A stretch of 11,813 nucleotides of DNA from Candidatus Latescibacterota bacterium. GTDB lineage: Bacteria > Latescibacterota > 4484-107 > B68-G9. Below the pieces are notes generated by a model, which saw only the letters and a list, made by a program, of their open reading frames with translations, was not told the DNA's origin and searched no databases. Location: contig DTYS01000058.1 of NCBI GenBank assembly GCA_012961755.1, positions 1 to 11,813 of the forward strand, given 5' to 3'. The translations under genes and the position numbers were made by a program. Positions 6,777 to 11,813 of the stretch are shown piece after piece. Within the stretch, counting starts at the first letter, position 1. Each line of letters begins with the position of its first letter.

Positions 6777-7735
6777 GCACGTACCTTGTGACCGGGGGTG
6801 CAGGGTTCATAGGCTCCCATGTGTGTAGGCTTCTCGTGGATCTGGGGGAGAAGGTCAGGGTCTTGGACGACCTTTCGACGGGTAAGATAGAAAACTTAGA
6901 GGGGATAGGGGACAGGGTCGAATTTGTGAAGGGGGACGTCAGGGACATCGATCTCTTGAGGGAAGTTATGGAAGGGGTGGACTTCGTGGTGCACGAGGCC
7001 GCTGTCGCTTCCGTCGTCCGCTCGGTGGAGGACCCCTTAGAGGTTGAAGGTGTCAACGTCGGGGGAACCCTGAACGTGCTCCTCTCCGCCAAGGATGCTG
7101 GCGTGAAGAGGGTCGTCTTCCCCGGGTCGGCTTCGGCCTACGGTAACTCCCCCGTCCTCCCGAACACCGAGGACATGGCCCCCGAACCCCTCTCGCCCTA
7201 TGCTGCCTCAAAGCTCGCCGGTGAACATTACTGTCGGGCGTTCTACGAGACCTACGGCCTTGAGGCCGTTGTGCTCAGGTACTTCAACGTGTTCGGCCCC
7301 TGTCAGGACCCTGACTCCCCGTACTCCGGGGTAATATCCATATTTTTAGGAAGGCTCTTGAGGAGAGAGGAGATAGTCATATTCGGGGACGGGGAACAGA
7401 CCAGGGACTTCGTGTTCGTGGAGGACGTCGCAAGGGCCACGGTCTCGGCCTGCGAGGCGGAAGGTGCTGCTGGGGAAGTGTTCAACGTAGGGAGGGGCGA
7501 GGAGGTCACCATAAACAGGCTCGCCGAGGCCGTGATGGAGATAATGGGGGTCGAGGGGAAGGTTAGACACGGCCCTCCCAGGCCAGGCGATGTCAGAGCT
7601 TCGTTGGCCGATATAACTAAGGCCGGGAAGCTTCTCGGGTACAGCCCAAGGGTGTCCCTGAAGGAGGGCCTCGCGAGGACGGCAGAGTGGTTTCGGAAGA
7701 GATATGGGGAAAAGGCCGGGGGTGTTCCTAGATAG
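6773..7735 (+). CDS. NAD-dependent sugar-nucleotide epimerase (UDP-glucose or UDP-GlcNAc 4-epimerase-like, extended SDR)
   Basis: The 320-residue extended short-chain dehydrogenase has the NAD loop TGGAGFIGSH at residues 7-16, Asp32/Asp33 at the end of strand 2 (favouring NAD), the SGDVRD-like GDVRD at 54-58, Ser119/Ser121 in FPGSASAYGN, and the catalytic Tyr143 and Lys147 in SPYAASK. The C-terminal half has FNVFGPCQDPDSPYSGVIS and GDGEQTRDFVFVEDVA, characteristic of UDP-hexose and UDP-N-acetylhexosamine 4-epimerases. It probably makes an activated sugar for cell-surface polysaccharide. AGGAGGT at 6764-6770 sits close to the ATG, and the start overlaps the STAS stop by 4 nt. A UDP-glucuronate-type epimerase or decarboxylase is less likely. 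Its last 32 nt overlap gmhB. Confidence 0.87.
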   Translation: MSTYLVTGGAGFIGSHVCRLLVDLGEKVRVLDDLSTGKIENLEGIGDRVEFVKGDVRDIDLLREVMEGVDFVVHEAAVASVVRSVEDPLEVEGVNVGGTLNVLLSAKDAGVKRVVFPGSASAYGNSPVLPNTEDMAPEPLSPYAASKLAGEHYCRAFYETYGLEAVVLRYFNVFGPCQDPDSPYSGVISIFLGRLLRREEIVIFGDGEQTRDFVFVEDVARATVSACEAEGAAGEVFNVGRGEEVTINRLAEAVMEIMGVEGKVRHGPPRPGDVRASLADITKAGKLLGYSPRVSLKEGLARTAEWFRKRYGEKAGGVPR

Positions 7736-8297
7736 GGACGGCACGATAAACGAGGACTTCGGATATGTCGTGGACCCGAGAAGGCTGGTCCTTCTGCCCG
7801 GGGCTGCGGAGGGGATAAAGCTTTTAGGCGAGTTCGGGGTCCCGATCGTGGTGGTATCCAATCAATCCGCCGTCGGAAGGGGATACTGCACCGAGGAGGA
7901 TGTCGAGGAGGTGAACGGAGCCTTAGCATCACTCCTCGAGGGACGGGGGGCCAAGGTCGACGCCTTCTACTACTGTCCCCACCATCCCGAGGCCAGGATC
8001 CCCGCGTATCGGGTTGCCTGTCCGTTCAGAAAGCCGGAGCCCGGTATGGTCCTGAGGGCTGCCTCCGAGCACGGGATGGACCCTAAGAAAAGTTACGTTA
8101 TAGGGGACATGCACTCCGACATAGAGCTCGGCCGCAGGGTGAAGGCCAGGACGGTCCTCGTCCTCACAGGACGCGGCGAGGAGACCTTGGAGATGGTGAA
8201 GAGTAAAGGGGCCCCGAAGCCGGGCTTCGTGGCGAAGGACCTGGTGGAGGCTGCCTGGTGGGTGTTGGAGGACATGGACAGACGGGGTCTGATCTGA
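7704..8297 (+). CDS. gmhB: D-glycero-D-manno-heptose 1,7-bisphosphate 7-phosphatase-like HAD enzyme
   Basis: GmhB removes the 7-phosphate in the ADP-heptose pathway for lipopolysaccharide or S-layer glycans. The 197-residue protein has HAD motif I FLDRDGTIN (nucleophile Asp10, acid Asp12), motif II VVSNQSAVGRG near 51-60, RKPEPGM at 109-115 as the Lys motif, and motif IV VIGDMHSDIELG near 131-142. The structural zinc site of GmhB is usually Cys-x-His followed by Cys-x-Cys; here Cys91, His93 and Cys106 are present but the fourth position is Phe108. The C-terminus has a short extra helix. The gene starts at ATG 7704 inside the epimerase gene (32 nt overlap), so the two are coupled. A histidinol-phosphatase-like role is possible, but the CPHHPE insert favours GmhB. 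Confidence 0.85.
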   Translation: MGKRPGVFLDRDGTINEDFGYVVDPRRLVLLPGAAEGIKLLGEFGVPIVVVSNQSAVGRGYCTEEDVEEVNGALASLLEGRGAKVDAFYYCPHHPEARIPAYRVACPFRKPEPGMVLRAASEHGMDPKKSYVIGDMHSDIELGRRVKARTVLVLTGRGEETLEMVKSKGAPKPGFVAKDLVEAAWWVLEDMDRRGLI

Positions 8298-8662
8298 GGC
8301 GGATCTGGAACACCTTGACCCCGGCCGATAGGGTCCTCCTGGCCGGTCTGCTTTGTTCGAGCCTAGTTTGGGCGTTTTGGCCGAGGGAGGGGGGGGAGGT
8401 GGCCGTAATAGTGGGGTCCGAAGGCTCGATCGCGGAGGTAAACGTAGACCAACCGGATACCTTAGCTGTGGAGGGTCCCTTGGGCACGACATATGTGGTC
8501 GTGGGTGGGGGGGAAGCCAAGATAATCTCCTCTCCATGTCCTCAAAAGCTCTGCGTGCGTTCCGGGCCGGTGAGGAGGCCCGGGGAGGTGGTGGTTTGTA
8601 TACCGAACAGGGTCGCGGTTACGATAAAGGGCAGGAACGGGCCGGATGCGGTGCTCCGGTGA
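8258..8662 (+). CDS. NusG domain II-like protein, membrane-anchored (PF07009-like)
   Basis: A 134-residue protein with one N-terminal hydrophobic helix (about residues 26-41, VLLAGLLCSSLVWAFW) followed by a small beta-rich extracytoplasmic domain. The signature is IISSPCPQKLCVRSG then VVVCIPNRVAVTIKG, with Cys94, Cys99 and Cys114. This is the pattern of the NusG_II family, which is unrelated in function to transcription factor NusG. Its role is unknown. The start is GTG 8258, with GGAGG at 8246-8250 and 7 nt spacing; this gives a 40-nt overlap with gmhB. A TTG at 8315 would still keep the helix but lacks an RBS. The stop overlaps the next start as GTGA, so it is coupled to the Gx transporter gene, its usual partner. 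Confidence 0.8.
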   Translation: MGVGGHGQTGSDLRRIWNTLTPADRVLLAGLLCSSLVWAFWPREGGEVAVIVGSEGSIAEVNVDQPDTLAVEGPLGTTYVVVGGGEAKIISSPCPQKLCVRSGPVRRPGEVVVCIPNRVAVTIKGRNGPDAVLR

Positions 8663-9147
8663 CCCACCTCGCCCTGCTGGTCGCCGGAGGTGCTGCCCTA
8701 TCCCTCTTAGAAAGTTCCCTTCCCAGGCCACTTCCCTGGACGAAGATAGGTCTTGCGAACATCGCCACGATCTTGGCCCTCTACCTGTACGGGGCGAGGC
8801 CGGCGTTCTGGGTCGCCGTGCTAAGGGTGTTGTTGGGAGGGGTCTTCCTCGGCTTCGGTCCGGGGTTCGTGCTCTCGGCGGGGGGTGGGATCGCGGCGTG
8901 GGGGGTCATGGCGCTCGTGAAGGGGACCCTCGGGGACACGTTCAGCGTGGTCGGGGTCAGCATATGGGGGGCCCTGACGCACAATTTAACCCAGCTTGTC
9001 CTCGTCCATCTTCTCGTACGGACGGCCGTATGGTCATTACTTCCTGCCTTCCTTTGGGCCGCAGGGATCACGGGGACGATCACGGGGTTAGGGGCCGACT
9101 TCGGGTTGAAGTTGTTAAGACGTGGGGGGACCTGTGGACTACGATGA
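8659..9147 (+). CDS. Gx transporter family membrane protein (PF07456-like, 'heptaprenyl diphosphate synthase component I')
   Basis: A 162-residue, highly hydrophobic protein with about five predicted membrane segments (roughly residues 4-18, 30-45, 49-65, 70-88 and 100-146, the last containing two). The N-terminal LESSLPRPLPWTKIGLANIA, then ILALYLYG, matches the PF07456 family. Older annotations call it heptaprenyl diphosphate synthase component I; the membrane topology suits a small transporter or ECF-type substrate-binding subunit better, and the function is not established. The start GTG 8659 overlaps the NusG_II stop by 4 nt and has no clear RBS, consistent with coupled re-initiation. The open frame continues upstream but only as a shadow of the NusG_II gene. 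Its 3' end overlaps the oppositely transcribed ClpX-like gene by 9 bp. Confidence 0.82.
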   Translation: MTHLALLVAGGAALSLLESSLPRPLPWTKIGLANIATILALYLYGARPAFWVAVLRVLLGGVFLGFGPGFVLSAGGGIAAWGVMALVKGTLGDTFSVVGVSIWGALTHNLTQLVLVHLLVRTAVWSLLPAFLWAAGITGTITGLGADFGLKLLRRGGTCGLR

Positions 9148-10644
9148 GGCCTTGGCGTAGAAGGACTTTATCAGCCTATCCAGGTACCCCTTAGGATCTT
9201 CCAGCACTTCCTCGGTAACTTCGAACTCTTCAGCGTTCACGAGCTTGAGTCCGTATCCGTAATCCTTGAGAAGTTCACGGCATAGTTCCTCAGGTTTGGT
9301 TTCCCTCCTTGTGGACTCCTCCTCTATCCAACGCAGGGCCTCCTCGGAGAACCTCAGGCGAATGCCGTGCTCCTTCCTGAACTCCTCCTCGAACTCCCTT
9401 ACAGGAGCCTCCCTGAGGAGCCTTTCGAGTTCCCCCTCCGGGTCCTCTGTCATCTCCTCCGTGACCGTAAGGCGACGGACGGACGTCGAAGGGAGCTTCT
9501 TCTCGAAGGGCAAGAGGACCTCCTCACAGACGCTCACCAGTGCCCTGGCTCCCGTGCCCCTTCTGTGAGCCCTCTCAGCTATGCGCCGAAGGGCTACGTC
9601 GGTGAACTCCAAGTCTATACCGTATGCCTTGAAATCCCTCTTCTTGGACTGGACGACGGAGCTTTTAGGGTTCTTGAGTATTTCGTAGAGGTCTTCCACC
9701 GTAAGCTCGTCCAACACCACGACCACCGGAAGCCTCCCCACAAACTCGCTTTCGAACCCGTATTCTATGAGGTCCTCGGGTTGGACGTACTGGAGCACCT
9801 CCATCCTGCTTTTGCCCCTGAGGGACCTTTCCACGCCAAACCCTATGGCCTGCTGGTTCAGCCTCCTGCGGACTATTTCCTCCAGGCCGTAGAAGGCTCC
9901 ACTCATGACGAAGAGTATGTGGCGGGTATTTATCTTCTTCCTCTCTATCCTCCCGGTCCTTTGGAACTGCATCATAGCTTCTATCTGGGAGATTATGTCG
10001 TGGGGGACCCTGAGGTCGACTTCGGTCTCCTCCATAAGCTTGAGAAGGTTACGCTGGACGCCCGTCCTGGATACGTCGGGGCCTATGGTGGTCCCGGAGG
10101 ACGCTATCTTGTCTATCTCGTCCACGTATATTATTCCGTACTGGGCGAGCTCTATGTCCCCACCTGCCTCGCGCACGAGGTCCCTGACCAGGTCCTCAAC
10201 ATCGCCCCCAACATATCCCGTCTCGCTGAACTTGGTCGCGTCGCCTTTGACGAAGGGCACGCCGAGCTTTCGGGCTATAAGCTTGACGATATATGTCTTT
10301 CCCACGCCCGTCGGCCCTATCATCAGTATGTTGGGCTTCACCTCGCCTGGTATGGGATCCTGTGGGCTCTCAAGCTCCATCTTTATCCTGTGGAAGTGGG
10401 TGCATATCTTAGTGGCGAGGACGGCCTTGGCCCTGTCCTGCTTTACTACATATTCGTCCAGATAGGCCTCAAGCTCCTCGGGTTTGAGGTCGAACCTGAC
10501 CTTGGATGACGGTTTATCTTCAGGCTTATCCTCCCCAGCATCCTCCCCTACGACACCCGGCTTGGGAGATATCACATCCCTAAGCCACTCGGCCATCTTC
10601 CTCTGGAACTCCATAGGGTCCGGGGAACCCCTGTCGATACCCAT
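9139..10644 (-). CDS. ClpX-like AAA+ unfoldase lacking the zinc-finger domain, with duplicated C-terminal domain
   Basis: An AAA+ ATPase closest to ClpX, 501 residues from the start chosen here. Seen in order: an acidic low-complexity linker (about 27-47), Walker A GPTGVGKT (110-117), pore loop GYVG (143-146), Walker B IIYVDEID (171-178), the IGF tripeptide (267-269) that in ClpX docks on ClpP, an arginine finger in GRLPVV (Arg304), and sensor-2 GAR (Arg367). ClpX normally begins with a four-Cys zinc domain for adaptor and substrate binding; it is absent here. The C-terminal small domain occurs twice, at residues 341-410 and 426-492. The family unfolds proteins and feeds ClpP; no clpP is in the window. 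ATG at 10644 is preferred: GGAGGT lies 4 nt upstream (10654-10649), and a strong promoter lies inside the 43 extra codons of the longer TTG-started frame. Transcription is away from gltX. Confidence 0.87.
   Translation of the reverse strand: MGIDRGSPDPMEFQRKMAEWLRDVISPKPGVVGEDAGEDKPEDKPSSKVRFDLKPEELEAYLDEYVVKQDRAKAVLATKICTHFHRIKMELESPQDPIPGEVKPNILMIGPTGVGKTYIVKLIARKLGVPFVKGDATKFSETGYVGGDVEDLVRDLVREAGGDIELAQYGIIYVDEIDKIASSGTTIGPDVSRTGVQRNLLKLMEETEVDLRVPHDIISQIEAMMQFQRTGRIERKKINTRHILFVMSGAFYGLEEIVRRRLNQQAIGFGVERSLRGKSRMEVLQYVQPEDLIEYGFESEFVGRLPVVVVLDELTVEDLYEILKNPKSSVVQSKKRDFKAYGIDLEFTDVALRRIAERAHRRGTGARALVSVCEEVLLPFEKKLPSTSVRRLTVTEEMTEDPEGELERLLREAPVREFEEEFRKEHGIRLRFSEEALRWIEEESTRRETKPEELCRELLKDYGYGLKLVNAEEFEVTEEVLEDPKGYLDRLIKSFYAKASS
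9169..9369 (-). repeat. Second copy of the duplicated C-terminal domain
   Basis: Residues 426-492 of the ClpX-like protein, beginning HGIRLRFSEEALRWIEE and ending VTEEVLEDPKGYLDRLI. It follows copy one in step, with shared GIxLxF, ALRxI, RRxT and VTEExxEDPxGxLxRL, but it has lost the GAR sensor-2 motif. It occupies almost the whole C-terminal extension beyond a typical ClpX. Confidence 0.6.
9415..9624 (-). repeat. First copy of the duplicated C-terminal (AAA small) domain
   Basis: Residues 341-410 of the ClpX-like protein. It begins YGIDLEFTDVALRRIAE and ends VTEEMTEDPEGELERLL. This copy carries the sensor-2 GAR of a normal ClpX small domain, so it is presumably the ancestral one. Confidence 0.65.
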
Positions 10645-10648
10645 TCTT

Positions 10649-10654
10649 ACCTCC
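10649..10654 (-). promoter_or_regulatory. Ribosome binding site deciding the ClpX-like start
   Basis: GGAGGT on the minus strand ends 4 nt before ATG 10644, the same close spacing used by several genes here. The alternative TTG at 10773 has no comparable site. Confidence 0.75.
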
Positions 10655-10671
10655 ACGGTTATGTCAGCTCT

Positions 10672-10700
10672 AAGATAAGGGAAATCCTGACCGTTGTCAA
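10672..10700 (-). promoter_or_regulatory. Sigma-70-type promoter of the ClpX-like gene
   Basis: On the minus strand a perfect -35 TTGACA (10700-10695) is followed after exactly 17 nt by -10 TATCTT (10677-10672, 4 of 6 matches). Transcription would begin near 10665 and leave a leader of about 20 nt holding the RBS. Confidence 0.75.
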
Positions 10701-10713
10701 GTCGGACACAGAT

Positions 10714-10739
10714 CCTATATGTCCAAATTTGGTGATAGG
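10714..10739. promoter_or_regulatory. Palindrome between the divergent promoters, possible operator
   Basis: A perfect 10-bp palindrome CCAAATTTGG (10723-10732) is flanked by CCTAT (10714-10718) and its complement ATAGG (10735-10739), with unequal 4- and 2-nt gaps. It lies just upstream of the ClpX-like -35 and about 60 nt upstream of the gltX -35, so a regulator here could act on one or both. No repeat of the site is seen elsewhere in the window. Confidence 0.4.
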
Positions 10740-10789
10740 CCCCAGCACCGTCCCCGCTTTGGGGGTCAGCCAAAGATGGGAGTTGTCCC

Positions 10790-10818
10790 TTGATTTCGGA
10801 AGGGGAAATCGTTATATT
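10790..10818 (+). promoter_or_regulatory. Sigma-70-type promoter of gltX
   Basis: TTGATT (10790-10795) and TATATT (10813-10818) are separated by 17 nt and lie 20 nt before the gltX ATG. The AT-rich patch stands out against the GC-rich surroundings. It implies a leader of roughly 15 nt containing the RBS. Confidence 0.7.
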
Positions 10819-10838
10819 TCCGTAAAACCGGAGGGATC

Positions 10839-11813
10839 ATGGTGCGAGTCCGCTTCGCTCCGTCTCCTACAGGAAGGCTTCATGTGGGCTCCGCACATAC
10901 TGCCCTCTTCAACTGGCTGTTCGCCAGGCATCACGGTGGGGCCTTCGTCCTCAGGATAGAGGACACCGACCGCTCCAGGGTGGTGGAGGGAGCCTTGGAG
11001 GATATCCTTGAGGGCCTTAGGTGGTTGGGATTGGACTGGGACGAGGGCCCCTACTTCCAGTCCGAGCGGGTCGAGATCTATCGGAGGCATGCGGACGTCC
11101 TCCTGGAGAGGGGATGGGCGTACAGATGTTTCTGCTCCCCTGAAAGGCTGGAGCGGATGAGGAGGGAGCAGCAGGCCAGGGGCGAACCTCCTAAGTACGA
11201 CAGGAGGTGTAGGGACCTTCCCCCGGATGAGGTCAAGGGAAGGGTAGAGGCGGGGGAACCAAACGTCATAAGGCTCAAGGTCCCCTTGGAAGGGGAGACG
11301 AAGTTCGTGGACCTCATAAGGGGCGAGATCGTCTTCAGAAACTCCGAGCTCGACGACCTGATCCTCCTCAAGTCGGACGGCTTTCCCACATACCACCTGG
11401 CGAGTGTTGTGGACGACCACCTTATGGGTATAACCCACGTCCTGAGGGCTGAGGAGTGGATATCGAGTACGCCGAAGCACGTCCTCCTCTATGAGGCGTT
11501 CGGATGGGAGCCGCCCAATTTCGCCCACCTCCCTTTGATATTAGGCCCGGACAAGAGTAAACTTTCTAAGCGCCACGGTGCCACGGCCCTTTTGGATTAC
11601 AGGGACAAGGGGTACCTTCCTGAGGCCATGGCCAACTTCTTAGCCCTCCTGGGATGGTCCCCCGGGGACGGGAGGGAAAAGCTCTCCGGGGAGGAGATGA
11701 TAGAGGAGTTCTCGTTGGAGGGGATGGGCAAGAGGGGTTCGGTGTTTGACGAGACGAAGTTGGAATGGCTCAACGGGCTGTGCATAAGGGAACTTCCGCC
11801 GGAACAACTCTTC
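10839..11813 (+). CDS. gltX: Glutamyl-tRNA synthetase (partial, 3' end outside window)
   Basis: GluRS charges tRNA(Glu), or both tRNA(Glu) and tRNA(Gln) in non-discriminating forms. The first 325 residues are present. The class I signature HVGS (HIGH-type) is at 15-18 within RFAPSPTGRLHVGSAHTALF, and the KMSKS-type loop KLSKR is at 241-245 after GPDKS. The insert with Cys97, Cys99, Tyr120 and Cys124 (CFC and YDRRC) matches the zinc-site pattern of bacterial GluRS such as that of E. coli. LRIEDTDRSR and YHLASVVDDHLMGITHVLRAEEW are strongly conserved segments of the family. GGAGGG at 10830-10835 precedes the ATG by 3 nt. The anticodon-binding domain, which decides discrimination between the two tRNAs, mostly lies beyond the edge. 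Confidence 0.97.
   Translation, partial: MVRVRFAPSPTGRLHVGSAHTALFNWLFARHHGGAFVLRIEDTDRSRVVEGALEDILEGLRWLGLDWDEGPYFQSERVEIYRRHADVLLERGWAYRCFCSPERLERMRREQQARGEPPKYDRRCRDLPPDEVKGRVEAGEPNVIRLKVPLEGETKFVDLIRGEIVFRNSELDDLILLKSDGFPTYHLASVVDDHLMGITHVLRAEEWISSTPKHVLLYEAFGWEPPNFAHLPLILGPDKSKLSKRHGATALLDYRDKGYLPEAMANFLALLGWSPGDGREKLSGEEMIEEFSLEGMGKRGSVFDETKLEWLNGLCIRELPPEQLF

Noticed and set aside
7303..7932. Minus-strand open frame across the epimerase-gmhB junction
   Set aside because: Opposite two well-supported genes; its translation is low-complexity Pro/Ser/Arg with no family signature.
8353..8658. Upstream extension of the Gx transporter frame
   Set aside because: Shadow of the NusG_II-like gene; homology begins at the GTG that overlaps the preceding stop.
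9367..10509. A 380-codon open frame on the plus strand opposite the ClpX-like gene
   Set aside because: It is the mirror of a gene with complete AAA+ motifs, its protein has no recognisable family, and it has no RBS. Long antisense frames are expected in DNA rich in GC at third positions.
1..11813. CRISPR array, tRNA, rRNA, IS element or riboswitch
   Set aside because: No spaced direct repeats, cloverleaf, transposase or recognisable riboswitch core was seen on either strand by eye.

Overview
The window is a densely packed, GC-rich stretch of bacterial chromosome. The GluRS, TrmD tail and ClpX-like ATPase are bacterial types. Arginine is read mostly as AGG and isoleucine very often as ATA despite the high GC. 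Shine-Dalgarno cores (AGGAGG or GGGAGG) sit unusually close to their start codons, often 3-4 nt. Such codon use is common in thermophilic, deep-branching bacteria (for example Synergistota or Acetothermia-like lineages), but I cannot name the organism. A heptose-phosphate phosphatase next to a sugar-nucleotide epimerase hints at a diderm envelope. I see no tRNA, rRNA, insertion sequence or CRISPR array.

Layout, left to right. (1) Positions 1-102 are the C-terminal tail of a probable TrmD. (2) Positions 131-4221 on the plus strand carry homoserine dehydrogenase, threonine synthase, an exported S1/P1-nuclease or phospholipase-C-like zinc enzyme, and a D-amino-acid aminotransferase. The first two convert aspartate semialdehyde towards threonine; homoserine kinase is not in the window. 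(3) Positions 4293-5093 encode a metal-dependent amidohydrolase. A broken sulfatase remnant (5093 to about 5314) follows directly and is the only clearly decayed gene. (4) Positions 5379-9147 form a chain of overlapping or abutting genes: SAM methyltransferase, MTH1187-type thiamine-binding protein, STAS anti-sigma-antagonist-like protein, NAD-dependent sugar epimerase, GmhB-like HAD phosphatase, NusG domain II-like membrane-anchored protein, and a Gx-transporter (PF07456-like) membrane protein. (5) On the minus strand, 10644-9139 encodes a ClpX-like AAA+ unfoldase with no N-terminal zinc finger and with its C-terminal small domain apparently duplicated. It converges on, and overlaps by 9 bp, the Gx transporter gene. 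(6) A divergent intergenic region (10645-10838) holds a near-consensus promoter for each direction and a palindrome between them. (7) gltX (GluRS) starts at 10839 and runs off the right edge.

The most notable items are the domain-duplicated ClpX-like ATPase, whose start I move 43 codons inward because a TTGACA-17-TATCTT promoter and a strong RBS lie inside the longest open frame; the multiply deleted sulfatase pseudogene with a hairpin at one deletion scar; a GmhB-like enzyme missing one expected zinc cysteine; and the palindrome between the divergent promoters. I did not find a clear new multi-gene system. The ClpX-like protein is the best candidate for unusual biology.
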